From Clostridiales bacterium (lineage in GTDB: Bacteria > Bacillota > Clostridia > Oscillospirales > Acutalibacteraceae): a stretch of DNA of 48,369 nt. Position 1 is the first letter of the stretch. The number at the start of each line of letters is the position of its first letter. The notes beneath the pieces were generated by a model. The model made no database searches. It was given only the letters and a program-made list of their open reading frames with translations, and had not been told where the DNA came from. The translations under genes were made by a program, and so were the position numbers. The DNA is taken from assembly GCA_012517675.1 (NCBI GenBank), contig JAAYUL010000119.1, forward strand, positions 1 to 48,369. Reading direction: 5' to 3'. Positions 22,286 to 31,987 of the stretch are shown here, piece after piece.

Positions 22286-24433
22286 TTATGAAGTCTGCTG
22301 CGAGTTGAAGCAATAAAGCGCATAGTCGGTTTCAATGTTGGAGGATGTGCTGCTGTCGTTTTCCGCCGATTCGTCGGTGTATTCGGAGGAATCGATCAGC
22401 GTTGCGTTTTCTTTCACATAAGAAGTGATTTCCGAATTGGAGTTCGACCCGACGCTGCTTTGCTGGGAGAGCATCACATAGGTGATTTTCCCTTCGCTGA
22501 CCAGCTCCTTGAAACGGTCGAGCGTAATTGCGTTGTCGGAGCCGAGGAAGCCGCCGTAGGCAACCGCGGGAAGCCCGGTGTCCACAATAAAGCCTGCCAC
22601 ATCGTTGGCGCGGGCGGCAACCACCAGATAGCTGCCCTGTTTGTAATGCGCCACCAGATACTTTTCAAGGCTGAGAGTTTTGCTGTCCATGGTGACGAAG
22701 GTTTCCTGATTCGGTGTCATTCCCTGAACAGCCGACTGGTCGGCAAGCTCCGGACCGGCATAGGGCATGGTGGAGTTCTGCGGCACATACCAGACCGCTG
22801 TAAGCGACCAGTAAAACGGTCCCGTAAGGATGGAAATCAAAAGACAGACGGCCATGGCAACGGATGTTATCCGCCTTTTTGACCGGATGCGGACGACCGC
22901 CATCAGTGCGAAGGCTGCAAGGCCGAATACCGCCATGACCGGCAGCAGCCAGACGCGAAGCTCCGGGTAGCCCCAGATATACACGCCTTCCACCAGAAGC
23001 GTGGAAAGCAGCGCCGCCGGCAGCAGCCACTGCCGCCAGCCTTCTTTTTCGCGGAATGCCTGTATCATTGCCGGCAGGCCGATCCCAACCAGCCCGGCGA
23101 TGCCCGGCGCAAGCATACACAGATAGTAGCGGTGGTAAAAGCTGGCAAAACTGAAAAATCCGAGCATTGCAGTCAGCCAAATCGCCCAGTAGACCAATAC
23201 GCCCTGTTTCAGCGGCGCTTGTTTGAAAGAAAATTTCCTGATTCCGGCGGCAATGCCGAACAGTGCGAACAGGATCAGCCACGACGCCTGCCCCAGCATG
23301 GTGCTGCCCCACAGGCGCAGCAGTCCGGCCGTTCCAATGTCGTTTCCGACCGCGCCGCCGGTCCTTCCGCTGAAGGTGCCGCTTTGTCCGTTTCCACCCG
23401 AAGGGGCTCCATTGCCGGAAAAATTGTTCTGTCCGCTGAAAGCCTGGTTGCCCGTGCTCCCGTTGGCGGCCGTAGTCTGACCGGTTGTGTTGTTTGTCTG
23501 GGTTCCGTTATTTGCGCCGGGTCCGTTCTGGTTGTCTTGATTCCCCTGCCTTCCGTCCGTCCCGCGTCCGTTTTGTCCGCCGCTGCCCTGAAAGCTTCCG
23601 CCGCCGCTGGTCTGCCCGTAAAGACGCTCCGCTCCGTTATGGCCGACCATCAATTCCAGCTCCGTGTTGTTGGTGGAGCTTCCGACATAAGGCCTGTCGG
23701 CGGCCGGGTAAAGATCCACGGCGGCGACCCATGCGAACGATACCGCGGCTAAAACGCACAGGCTGAGAACGCTTCCCAGGATCCGCCGACTCCATTTTTC
23801 TTTGGAAAACAGCAGGTAAACGATCCCCACGGCTGGAAGGATCATGTAAGCCTGCAGCATTTTGATGTTGAAGCCCAGTCCGATCCAGACCGCCGCCGAA
23901 AAAAGGAATCGCCATTTTCCGGTTTCGATCGCGCGGAACAAAAACCAGGTCGCGACAAGCAGCACCAGAATCAGCTGCATGTCCATCGTGTTGTTGCGCG
24001 ACGCCACCACCACCGCGGGGGTCAGCGCAAACACCAGGGCGGAAATCAGTCCGGCCGGGCGGCCGAAATATTTTGCCGTCAGCACATACATCAGAATGCA
24101 GGAGCCGGTGCCCGCCAGCGCCTGCGGCAGCAGCATCGCCCAGCCATGGTAACCGAACACCATGACAAACAGCGCTTGCACCCAAAGCGCAAGCGGAGAT
24201 TTGTCCACGGAAACCACTCCGGCCGGGTCAAAAGCAAGAAAGAAAAAGTTTTTAAAGCTTTGCGTCATGCTTCTGATTGCCGCGGCATAATACGCGTTTC
24301 CGTACCCGACCTGTGAGATCGCGTAAAAATTAAACCAAAAGGAAAGACCTGCGATACCCGCCAGGGCAAATAAATGCCAGTTCTGACGAAAAGAAAACCT
24401 CTTTTCCTTTTTTATAAACGGATTTAATCTCAA
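22286..24433 (-). CDS. GT39/ArnT-like membrane glycosyltransferase (YkcB-like)
   Basis: 715 residues from a TTG at 24433, which has GAGGTG 5-10 bases before it; a longer frame to 24532 has no such site. Eleven or more hydrophobic helices. The first outside loop has the catalytic-type acidic residue region with the VSVDKSPLALWVQAL segment, as in PMT/ArnT enzymes that take sugars from polyprenyl-phosphate carriers. Between helices, at about 255-350, is a low-complexity Gly/Asn/Gln/Ser/Thr loop (for example GNQDNQNGPGANNGTQ), predicted extracellular. A C-terminal soluble domain ends in a Ser/Asp/Glu-rich stretch. It probably modifies a cell-wall or surface polymer. Sugar and acceptor unknown. 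Confidence 0.88.
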   Translation of the reverse strand: MRLNPFIKKEKRFSFRQNWHLFALAGIAGLSFWFNFYAISQVGYGNAYYAAAIRSMTQSFKNFFFLAFDPAGVVSVDKSPLALWVQALFVMVFGYHGWAMLLPQALAGTGSCILMYVLTAKYFGRPAGLISALVFALTPAVVVASRNNTMDMQLILVLLVATWFLFRAIETGKWRFLFSAAVWIGLGFNIKMLQAYMILPAVGIVYLLFSKEKWSRRILGSVLSLCVLAAVSFAWVAAVDLYPAADRPYVGSSTNNTELELMVGHNGAERLYGQTSGGGSFQGSGGQNGRGTDGRQGNQDNQNGPGANNGTQTNNTTGQTTAANGSTGNQAFSGQNNFSGNGAPSGGNGQSGTFSGRTGGAVGNDIGTAGLLRLWGSTMLGQASWLILFALFGIAAGIRKFSFKQAPLKQGVLVYWAIWLTAMLGFFSFASFYHRYYLCMLAPGIAGLVGIGLPAMIQAFREKEGWRQWLLPAALLSTLLVEGVYIWGYPELRVWLLPVMAVFGLAAFALMAVVRIRSKRRITSVAMAVCLLISILTGPFYWSLTAVWYVPQNSTMPYAGPELADQSAVQGMTPNQETFVTMDSKTLSLEKYLVAHYKQGSYLVVAARANDVAGFIVDTGLPAVAYGGFLGSDNAITLDRFKELVSEGKITYVMLSQQSSVGSNSNSEITSYVKENATLIDSSEYTDESAENDSSTSSNIETDYALYCFNSQQTS

Positions 24434-24536
24434 AATGTTCACCTCTTCCAGTGTTCTGTTTTTATTATGGACTCTGTTTCTGACAGAAATCTGAAAGCGC
24501 GTTGAACATTTGGTGTTGAAGGCGGGAAGCACATAG

Positions 24537-24568
24537 AAAAAACGGCGTTCCCAAACGAGAACGCCGCG
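24537..24568 (-). terminator. Terminator of the peroxiredoxin gene
   Basis: On the minus strand, CGGCGTTCTC and GAACGCCG pair around a short loop, followed by TTTTTT. It lies 13 bases beyond the peroxiredoxin stop. Confidence 0.85.
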
Positions 24569-24580
24569 GCTGCAAGGTCA

Positions 24581-25258
24581 TCAGGTTTCCGAAGAAGGCA
24601 GCTGCTTGTAGCACCAAAACCAGTCCTTACAGTTCAGATTTTGTTTTTCCGGATTGTTCTGGCGTTCCAGCAGTTCGCCGTAGGTCTGCGGAGGAGGAAC
24701 AAGCGCGGGCTGGCCGGGCTGCCAGTTGGCTGGTGTGACCACCCTGTCGCGATCGGTTGTTTGCAGGGCTTCCAGCAGGCGCAGAATCTCCGGAATGCTT
24801 CTGCCGTTGGTCAGCGGATAGATCAATATCGCGCGGATGATCTGCTCCGGGTCAATGATGAAAACATTGCGCACCGTTTCCTGCGTGCTGGCGTCCGGCG
24901 CGATCATTCCGTATTTTCTTGCCACCGCGCCGGTGCGGTCGGCCACCACCGGGAACGGAATGGTCACGCCGGTTTTGGCATAGATTGCGTACACCCATGC
25001 GAGATGGGACGGATTGCTGTCAATGCTTAACCCGAGCAGCTGCGCGTTCAGTTCCTTGAATTTTGGGAACGCCTGCGCAAAAGCCAGAAATTCCGTCGTG
25101 CAAACCGGCGTGAAATCGCCGGGATGAGAAAAGAAAACGACCCATTTTCCTTTATAGTCGGAAAACTGAATCGGCCCGAACGTTGTGTTTGCGCTGAAAT
25201 CCGGCGCCTTCATCCCAAGGCTCAAATGATTGGTTTGGCCGGGTACCATGGTGTCCAA
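24581..25258 (-). CDS. Prx6-type peroxiredoxin
   Basis: 225 residues. The peroxidatic cysteine is C53 in HPGDFTPVCTTEF, with the R and V/I-rich segments of the thioredoxin fold after it. The longer C-terminal domain (VTPANWQPGQPALVPPP) marks the Prx6/archaeal-type group. Two more cysteines near the end, C210 and C216 (NCKDWFWCYK), could act as resolving residues, as in archaeal relatives. It reduces H2O2 and organic peroxides in the cytoplasm, useful for an anaerobe meeting oxygen. The start is TTG 25258 (GGGGG seven bases before); ATG 25249 is an alternative. Confidence 0.93.
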   Translation of the reverse strand: MDTMVPGQTNHLSLGMKAPDFSANTTFGPIQFSDYKGKWVVFFSHPGDFTPVCTTEFLAFAQAFPKFKELNAQLLGLSIDSNPSHLAWVYAIYAKTGVTIPFPVVADRTGAVARKYGMIAPDASTQETVRNVFIIDPEQIIRAILIYPLTNGRSIPEILRLLEALQTTDRDRVVTPANWQPGQPALVPPPQTYGELLERQNNPEKQNLNCKDWFWCYKQLPSSET

Positions 25259-25607
25259 ATTAAAACCCCCTTTTTTCTATCGTTCCATTTTATGCGCATT
25301 CCCTGTAAAAGTTCGGTTGGAATGCGGAACGAACAGAATTGCCGGGGATGTTGGGGCGGCGCCGCATCGGTTTTGACCGGCGCGGCCGTTTTATTTTAAA
25401 AAATTACAATTGGATGCAAAAAATGTCCGTTTTTTTGCCGACGATAAATTGCTATAATTTACTCAATTGTTTGGTTGATTATAGAGATAATTCACAAAAA
25501 GTGAAACAGGCGGCATGTCAGGGGCGACTGCGTGCAGGTTTGGAGTTTTCCTGCACCATAGCGATTTTACATTCAAAATAACGGAGAAAATTCAGGAGGT
25601 ATGCAGT
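25259..25607. other. Intergenic region between peroxiredoxin and galactanase genes
   Basis: It holds an extended -10 box TGCTATAAT (TATAAT 25453-25458) with a poor -35. A small hairpin TTCAC-A5-GTGAA (25491-25505) follows, and then a hairpin GTGCAGG/CCTGCAC (25532-25538, 25550-25556) in the leader of the galactanase gene. No coding frame is convincing. Confidence 0.5.
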
Positions 25608-28600
25608 ATGGTAAAAAGAAAACGGGACGTCCGCACAATGCAAACGGAAAAAAGAAAGCCCCGGAAGGGCCGCGGAATTATCCGCGTGTGTACGGCGGTT
25701 TTGGTGGCGTTCTCCATGGTGGCCGCGCCGTTTGCGCAGGTACCTGCCGGCGCGCAGAATCAGATTTCCGCGTATGCGCAGCAAAGTGTTTTCGTCAACC
25801 CGATTCCCGGCCTGAGCGACACATTTGCAAAAGGTGCCGATGTGTCCATGCTGACCCAGCTTGAAAAATGCGGTGTAAAGTTTTATGACAACAATGTTTC
25901 GGATGACGCGCTGAAGATTATGAAAGAAAGCGGCGTTAACTGGATTCGTGTGCGTATCTGGAACGACCCGAGCCAGACCGGCGGGGGATACTGCGATGAG
26001 TCCAATGCGCTCAGCCTTGCAAAAAGAGCCAAGGAACTCGGCATGAAGGTTTTGTTGGATTTTCATTACAGCGACACCTGGGTGGATCCCGGCAAGCAGA
26101 ACAAACCGGCCGCCTGGGAAAATGACACCATTGCAAACGGAAAGCTTCCGACCGATGTGTATGATTTTACCGCCAAGGTTTTGCAGGATATGAACGGGCA
26201 GGGCACAGCGCCCGACATGGTGCAGGTCGGAAATGAAATCAACAACGGGATGCTTTGGCCGGACGGCGCCAATTCATCCGGCTATACCGGTTTGGCCACG
26301 CTTCTTAACGAAGGAATCCGGGCGGTAAGGGACAACGAGCCCCGCGCGCAGACCAAAGTGATGATTCATATTGCGAGTTATAAAGGGGATGCCGGCGACC
26401 GAGCGTTTTTTGATGGGATCAAAGCGGCGGGGGTTACGGATTTTGACGTGATCGGTTTATCTTATTATCCGTACTGGCACGGAACCCTCTCCGATTTCAG
26501 CACGACGCTCAACGATATGGCAAGCCGTTACGGCAAAGAGGTCGCCGTTGCCGAAACAGCTTATGCGTATACGCTGGACAATTACGACGGCACGGCCAAC
26601 ATTTTTAATAATAAATCCGGTTCCATGGAAAACAAAGGGGGATATCAGGCAACCGTTCAGGGGCAGGCAACCGAAGTCAGGGACGTGATGGCCGCTGTGT
26701 CGGCCGTGCCGGGCGGCATGGGATTCGGCGTCTTTTACTGGGAGCCCGATTGGATTGCCGCCGACGGAGCCGGATGGGCAGGCTCCGATACAGGCGACGG
26801 TTGGGATAATCAGGCGATGTTTGACCGGTACGGGAATGCCCTCGCTTCCCTGAAGGTGTTCAATCTGGTTTCCGGCACACAGGCGTCCACCGCAATCGTA
26901 CCGGTTTCGGTCGTGCCGTCCACCGTGACGGCAACGGCGGGAACGGCGCCCTCAATGCCTTCCGCGGCGTTTGTAATTTTCAACGACGGTTCTATCCAAT
27001 CGAAAGCCGTCACGTGGGATGCGATTCCGTCCTCTGTATCCGGCACCGCCGGCAACTATCAGGTAAAGGGGACCGTGACGGTTTCTGGCGTTGCACTGGA
27101 AGCCGACGCCCTTTTGAAGGTCAATTCCGATCTCAATGCCATAAAGAACGGCGGATTTGAAAACGGAACCGACAGCTGGACGGTCACCGGAAACGCCACA
27201 ACGGCAAAAGCGACCAATTCCGCGGCGTACAGCGGGAGCTATGGCTTCAATTTCTGGAAAGCCGACGCGTTCACTCTTGATCTTTCCCAGACCGTGACCG
27301 GACTGACGCCCGGCTACTACCTGCTGTCCGCTAAAACAGACGGCCAGTCCGGAACCGGAGGCGCCCTCAGCTACCATATGTATGCCAAAGACTGCGATAC
27401 GGCGGGAACCGCCTCCGACCAGACAACGGTTACGGTGTCCGGCTGGCATGACTGGCAAACCCCGAAGCTGGTCGTCCATGTAACGGGAACCGGCTGCACG
27501 GTCGGATTTTCCGTCAATGCGGCTGCGGGAGACTGGGGCGATATCGACGAGGTTTCCCTTGTTCCGTGTGACGCCTCCGGCACACCGACGCAGACGGTTT
27601 ACGACAGCTTATTCTGCGGTTCCACCGGCGCCGATTCCGGCTCTTTTTCGGTGGGGCTGAATATGCTCAGGGCGTTGCAGCTGAACGGTTTAAACGCGGA
27701 TTTTCATTTTCAGAACATTACGGTTTCTCTGCCGTCCAACCTGCTCGATTTTTCCGGCTTTTCCAACGCCGATCTGCAAAACGGCTCGCTGACGCTGGAA
27801 AATCAGTTTTCAAGCGACGGCGGCATGTTCCAGAACGACACGCTGAAAGCGATAGGACATCCCTTCACGCCGGCCATGCACACCACGGACGGTGCGGGGA
27901 CGCAAACGCCGATCACGCAGTTCGGATCAAAAAAAGCGACGATATCCGTTCAGCTGACGGCGGACGAATTGTCCGGAGTCGATCCCTCGAAATTGTCCGC
28001 CTATTCCTTTGATGCCGACAGCCGGAAATGGGTGCCGGTGGGCGGTCGGTTCAACGCGGCAACCTCCGTCTTTACTTTTACGACCTCGTATTTTGCAAAA
28101 TTCAGCGTAATGGAAAGCGTTCCGAAATCCATGTCTTCCCCGGACATCGCGGTGGCTGAAATTCCCAACCAGCTTTATACCGGCAGTGCCGTCGCGCCGT
28201 CCGTTACGGTCAGAGACGGGGATACCGTTCTGAAATCCGGTACGGATTATACGCTTTCTTATCAAAACAATACCGATGTCGGCACCGCTTCCGTCACCAT
28301 TGCGGGAACAGGAAATTATACGGGCAGCATGACCCGGAATTTTACGATTGAAAGCAGTCCGACGATTGCGGTTACCTGTGCCCCCGGCAGCAGCCTGACC
28401 GATTGGGCTCTTTCCGATCAACTGGATATTGCCTGTACGGTGGGAAGCTCAAACCTGAAAAGCGTTGCCGTATCCAGGGACGGGAGCGCCGCACAGGATA
28501 TTACCGACAGCTATCGGGACGGATACACCGCTGCGCAAAACGGTTCATATCGGTTTACCGTGACAAGCAATTCCGGGTTTACGGCGTCTCAGACCATCGT

Positions 28601-29492
28601 GATCGCCAATATTGACACCGCCGCGCCCGCTTTGAGCGGCATCACCGGCAACCCGACCCTCCCCTCGGTTTCCGCTTTCCTCAGCGTAACGGCGAAGCCC
28701 GGAAAATCCGGAATCGGTACGGTATCGGTCAGCCGGGAACAAAACGGAGCATGGGAGGAAATTCAGAATGCTTCCATTGCCGACCAAATTAATGCGGACG
28801 GCAGCCACACTTATACGTATACCGCCGTGCAAAACGGGACCTATCGGTTTACGGTGACCAGCAGTCTGGGCGTTGCGGCGGTCAGTGACAGTGCCGACGT
28901 CACGCAGGTCGATACGGCTGCACCGGTGGTCTGTATCAACGCAAACGGTTATGCATACGGCACATGGAGCAATCAAAATGTAAAGCTGGACATTTCTGAC
29001 AGCGTCCATAATATCGGCACGACCGCCTATGCTTACAGCACCGACGGCGGAAAAACCTGGGAGCCTTTCAGCAAAAGCCTGACCGATACGGAAGAAGGTA
29101 CAAAAACCTATTCGTTCCGCGCGACGAGCGCGGCCGGCGTAGTGGGGGATTCCCGAAGCATTACGGTAAAGATCGACAAAACCGCTCCCTGCAACATGAA
29201 AATTACCTTTGTGCGGAACCCGTTTAAAACGGCGGTTCATTTTCTGACCTTCGGGCTTTTCTTTCGAAACACCGTCGATGTACATTTCTCCGCGGCAGAC
29301 AGCGGAAGCGGAATCAACCACTATGAATATCAGGTGGTTTCCCGCGGCGGAACGTTCCGCCCTTCCGGCACGTGGCACACCGGCGCTCTTTCCGTTCCGC
29401 CCGATTTTAAAGGCACAGTCTATGCCCGCGCCGTGGACAACGCGGGAAATGTGTCAGAAACAGCGGCGAAATCACTGTTTCGGGCAAGGTAG
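25608..29492 (+). CDS. Secreted GH53 endo-beta-1,4-galactanase, multidomain
   Basis: 1294 residues from ATG 25608, after CAGGAGG. An unusually long basic N-region leads into a signal peptide (hydrophobic about 24-40, cleavage likely near AGAQ 48-51). The GH53 barrel spans about 70-420: acid/base E210 in VQVGNEINNG and nucleophile E316 in VAVAETAY. It cleaves beta-1,4-galactan in pectin side chains or arabinogalactan. Next come an Ig-like domain (about 425-505), a CBM61-like galactan-binding module (about 513-655, NAIKNGGFENGTDSW), a region of unknown fold, and several Ig-like repeats to the end, including an MBG-like one with PSVTVRDGDTVL. No LPXTG or SLH anchor is visible. No other galactan genes lie nearby. 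GH53 call is firm; the C-terminal domain names are approximate. Confidence 0.93.
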   Translation: MVKRKRDVRTMQTEKRKPRKGRGIIRVCTAVLVAFSMVAAPFAQVPAGAQNQISAYAQQSVFVNPIPGLSDTFAKGADVSMLTQLEKCGVKFYDNNVSDDALKIMKESGVNWIRVRIWNDPSQTGGGYCDESNALSLAKRAKELGMKVLLDFHYSDTWVDPGKQNKPAAWENDTIANGKLPTDVYDFTAKVLQDMNGQGTAPDMVQVGNEINNGMLWPDGANSSGYTGLATLLNEGIRAVRDNEPRAQTKVMIHIASYKGDAGDRAFFDGIKAAGVTDFDVIGLSYYPYWHGTLSDFSTTLNDMASRYGKEVAVAETAYAYTLDNYDGTANIFNNKSGSMENKGGYQATVQGQATEVRDVMAAVSAVPGGMGFGVFYWEPDWIAADGAGWAGSDTGDGWDNQAMFDRYGNALASLKVFNLVSGTQASTAIVPVSVVPSTVTATAGTAPSMPSAAFVIFNDGSIQSKAVTWDAIPSSVSGTAGNYQVKGTVTVSGVALEADALLKVNSDLNAIKNGGFENGTDSWTVTGNATTAKATNSAAYSGSYGFNFWKADAFTLDLSQTVTGLTPGYYLLSAKTDGQSGTGGALSYHMYAKDCDTAGTASDQTTVTVSGWHDWQTPKLVVHVTGTGCTVGFSVNAAAGDWGDIDEVSLVPCDASGTPTQTVYDSLFCGSTGADSGSFSVGLNMLRALQLNGLNADFHFQNITVSLPSNLLDFSGFSNADLQNGSLTLENQFSSDGGMFQNDTLKAIGHPFTPAMHTTDGAGTQTPITQFGSKKATISVQLTADELSGVDPSKLSAYSFDADSRKWVPVGGRFNAATSVFTFTTSYFAKFSVMESVPKSMSSPDIAVAEIPNQLYTGSAVAPSVTVRDGDTVLKSGTDYTLSYQNNTDVGTASVTIAGTGNYTGSMTRNFTIESSPTIAVTCAPGSSLTDWALSDQLDIACTVGSSNLKSVAVSRDGSAAQDITDSYRDGYTAAQNGSYRFTVTSNSGFTASQTIVIANIDTAAPALSGITGNPTLPSVSAFLSVTAKPGKSGIGTVSVSREQNGAWEEIQNASIADQINADGSHTYTYTAVQNGTYRFTVTSSLGVAAVSDSADVTQVDTAAPVVCINANGYAYGTWSNQNVKLDISDSVHNIGTTAYAYSTDGGKTWEPFSKSLTDTEEGTKTYSFRATSAAGVVGDSRSITVKIDKTAPCNMKITFVRNPFKTAVHFLTFGLFFRNTVDVHFSAADSGSGINHYEYQVVSRGGTFRPSGTWHTGALSVPPDFKGTVYARAVDNAGNVSETAAKSLFRAR

Positions 29493-29682
29493 TTCCCGAA
29501 GAGGCAGCGCCGTCCGCTGGTACGGTTCCAGGTTTCTGTTCTCTGCGAGATGACGGCGGCGGATTCAGCGCCGTGACGATTTGCACCGCACAGTCGGTTT
29601 GATAACGGTCAACAGTTAAGACACGCTGAGAAACGTTCTTTTTCAACCGTCCGTCCGCCGGACGAAGCGAATCACAACCGAG

Positions 29683-29716
29683 TCAGGCCCGCCCTTTTGG
29701 ATGGGCCTGATTTTTT
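29683..29716 (+). terminator. Terminator after the galactanase gene
   Basis: TCAGGCCC (29683-29690) pairs with GGGCCTGA (29703-29710), followed by six Ts. Confidence 0.88.
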
Positions 29717-29864
29717 ATGCTTTTTTAGGCGGGCGGCCGGGGACGGCGTTTTTTGGGCAGCGCTTTTTCATTGATTCAGCAGGCTTAGGGGAAAGGCCTT
29801 GAATCCGAAAGGCTGCGGCAGAGGAAAGCGGGCCGATCGGCAAACCGCGGAAGAAAGAAAAATA

Positions 29865-29893
29865 TTGATTATAAGGGGACAAAATGGTAAAAT
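29865..29893 (+). promoter_or_regulatory. Promoter of the recJ-rel-hemZ operon
   Basis: TTGATT (29865-29870), a 17-base spacer and TAAAAT (29888-29893). The predicted transcript start is near 29900, which argues against translation starting at ATG 29902. Confidence 0.7.
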
Positions 29894-29925
29894 AGGCTAA
29901 TATGGGGCAGGTGTGGAATGAAAGT

Positions 29926-31983
29926 ATGAAAAAGTGGGATGTGCAGCCGTGCGACCGCAGAGCTGCTGAAAAAATTGCGGCACAACTGGATCTTCCCGAA
30001 GCGGTCGCCGTTTTGCTGCAGACACGCGGCGTGACGCGCAGGGAAGAGATGGAAGCTTTGCTTTGTTCCGACCTGACCTTTTCGGACCCGTTTTTAATGG
30101 CGGACATGGATAAAGCCGCGAAACGGATTCTTACGGCTGTCGATCATTTTGAAACCATTGCCGTCTATGGCGATTATGACGCCGACGGCGTGACCGCCAC
30201 CGCCATGCTGTATTCCTATTTGGAATCCTGCGGGGCCAATGTGCTGTATTATATTCCGGAGCGCGAGGCCGAGGGCTACGGCCTGAACCTGAATGCGATC
30301 GATACGCTCCGCAAACAGGATATCGATTTGATTATCACCGTGGACAACGGAATCGCCTCCGTTGAGGAAGTGGATTACGCCAACAGCGTCGGCATCGACG
30401 TGGTGGTGACGGACCACCACAGGCCAAGGGAGGTTCTGCCCGCCGCCTGCGCGGTGGTGGATCCCTACCGCGCCGACTGTAAAAGCCCGTTCAAGTGCTT
30501 TTCGGGTGTCGGTGTCGAGTTTAAGCTGATTATGGCGCTTGAAGGCGAGGACTGCGACATTACTTCGCTGCTTGACAATTACGCGGATCTGGTGGCGATC
30601 GGAACGATCGGCGATGTGGTTCCGCTGACCGGGGAAAACAGGAGCTTTGTCAGGGCGGGGCTGGAATCGATTTCACGCACTGACCGGCTGGGGCTGCGCG
30701 CCCTGACGGAACAGGCCGGCATGGAGGGCCGCAGGTTCACTGCGGGCAATGTGGCGTTTACGCTGGTGCCCAGAATTAACGCGACGGGCAGGATCGGCTC
30801 GTCCGACCGGGCCGTCCGCCTGTTGGTTTCGGAATTTCCGGAGGAAGCCGCGGAGCTGGCCGCGGAAGTCTGCGACGACAACACGTACCGAAAGCAGATT
30901 GAAAATGAAATTTTTGAAAAAGCGCTGGAGCAGCTCAGGCAAGACCCGCGGCTGCGGTTTGACCGCGTGCTGGTCTTGAGCGGGGAAAACTGGCATCACG
31001 GCGTGATCGGAATCGTTTCCTCCCGTGTGACGGAGCTGTTTGGAAAGCCGAGCGTCATCATTTCCTATTCGGGAGATGAGGCAAAGGGTTCCGGTCGGAG
31101 CGTAGAGGGATTTTCCCTGTTTCAGGCGGTTTGCTCCTGTGAAAAACTGCTTACGAAATTCGGCGGTCATCCCATGGCGGCCGGGCTGTCGCTCCCCACG
31201 GAAAATATCGACGCGTTCCGGGAAAAGATAAACAGGTACGCCGCGTCGCTCGCCGCTGCCATGCCGGTGCCCACGCTGCAGATCGACTGCCTGCTGGAAC
31301 CGTCGGAGCTTACCACCGAAATTCCCGAACAGATCCGGCTTTTGGAGCCGTTCGGCACGGGGAACCCTCCCCCCATATTCGGGTTGTTCGGTGCGAAAAT
31401 CACGGAGATCACGCCCGTTGGAGGAGGAAAGCACCTTCGCGTCAGCGTGACGAAAAGACCCTATACGGTGCGCTGCATGAGATTCGGCGTTACGCTGGAG
31501 GAATTTCCCTACCGGATCGGCGACATCGTCGATCTTGCCGTGACGCTGGACGCAAGGGAATACAATGGAAGAAATACGCTTTCCGTTTTTATCCGGGACA
31601 TCAGGCCGGCCTCTTTGGATGAGGACCGCCTGATTGCAGGATGGTCGCTATACGACAAAGCGCGCAGGGAAGAGCCGCTTACCCGGGAGGAGCTTGAGGC
31701 GATCCTGCCGAAACGAGAGGAATTTGCCGCGATTTACCGGCAGCTCCGTGCGGACGGCGGATTTTCCGGCCCGCCGGAGGTCCTTCTCAGCCGTTTGGAA
31801 GCTCCGGGCATGGGAATCCAGAAGCTTTTGACCGCATTGGATATTTTGAAGGAACGGCGTTTGATCCGGATGGAACAAACCGGAATGGTCCTGCATATTC
31901 TGTTGAATCATACGGAGAAAAAAGTGGACTTGTTTCAGTCTGAAATCATCCTGAACCTTCGGGCTTTGGGAAAAGGGCGGTGA
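29926..31983 (+). CDS. recJ: Single-stranded-DNA exonuclease RecJ
   Basis: 685 residues from ATG 29926. The in-frame ATG at 29902 would sit at the predicted transcript 5' end, while 29926 has AGGTGTGGAA before it. DHH phosphoesterase motifs: YGDYDADGVTATA, VDNGI and VVTDHHRP. The DHHA1 domain has GGHPMAAGLSL, followed by an OB-fold segment and a C-terminal extra domain (from about 590) common in Firmicutes. It degrades single-stranded DNA 5'-3' in recombination and mismatch repair, using Mn or Mg. It is the first gene of a run ending with the nucleoside kinase at 37228. Confidence 0.95.
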   Translation: MKKWDVQPCDRRAAEKIAAQLDLPEAVAVLLQTRGVTRREEMEALLCSDLTFSDPFLMADMDKAAKRILTAVDHFETIAVYGDYDADGVTATAMLYSYLESCGANVLYYIPEREAEGYGLNLNAIDTLRKQDIDLIITVDNGIASVEEVDYANSVGIDVVVTDHHRPREVLPAACAVVDPYRADCKSPFKCFSGVGVEFKLIMALEGEDCDITSLLDNYADLVAIGTIGDVVPLTGENRSFVRAGLESISRTDRLGLRALTEQAGMEGRRFTAGNVAFTLVPRINATGRIGSSDRAVRLLVSEFPEEAAELAAEVCDDNTYRKQIENEIFEKALEQLRQDPRLRFDRVLVLSGENWHHGVIGIVSSRVTELFGKPSVIISYSGDEAKGSGRSVEGFSLFQAVCSCEKLLTKFGGHPMAAGLSLPTENIDAFREKINRYAASLAAAMPVPTLQIDCLLEPSELTTEIPEQIRLLEPFGTGNPPPIFGLFGAKITEITPVGGGKHLRVSVTKRPYTVRCMRFGVTLEEFPYRIGDIVDLAVTLDAREYNGRNTLSVFIRDIRPASLDEDRLIAGWSLYDKARREEPLTREELEAILPKREEFAAIYRQLRADGGFSGPPEVLLSRLEAPGMGIQKLLTALDILKERRLIRMEQTGMVLHILLNHTEKKVDLFQSEIILNLRALGKGR

Positions 31984-31987
31984 TAGT

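Larger units (their letters stand above)
29493..29925. other. Intergenic region between galactanase and recJ
   Basis: It contains the terminator at 29683-29716 and the recJ promoter at 29865-29893. The stretch 29493-29680 shows only a GTCCGCCGGAC-type palindrome and no convincing gene or RNA. Confidence 0.5.
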
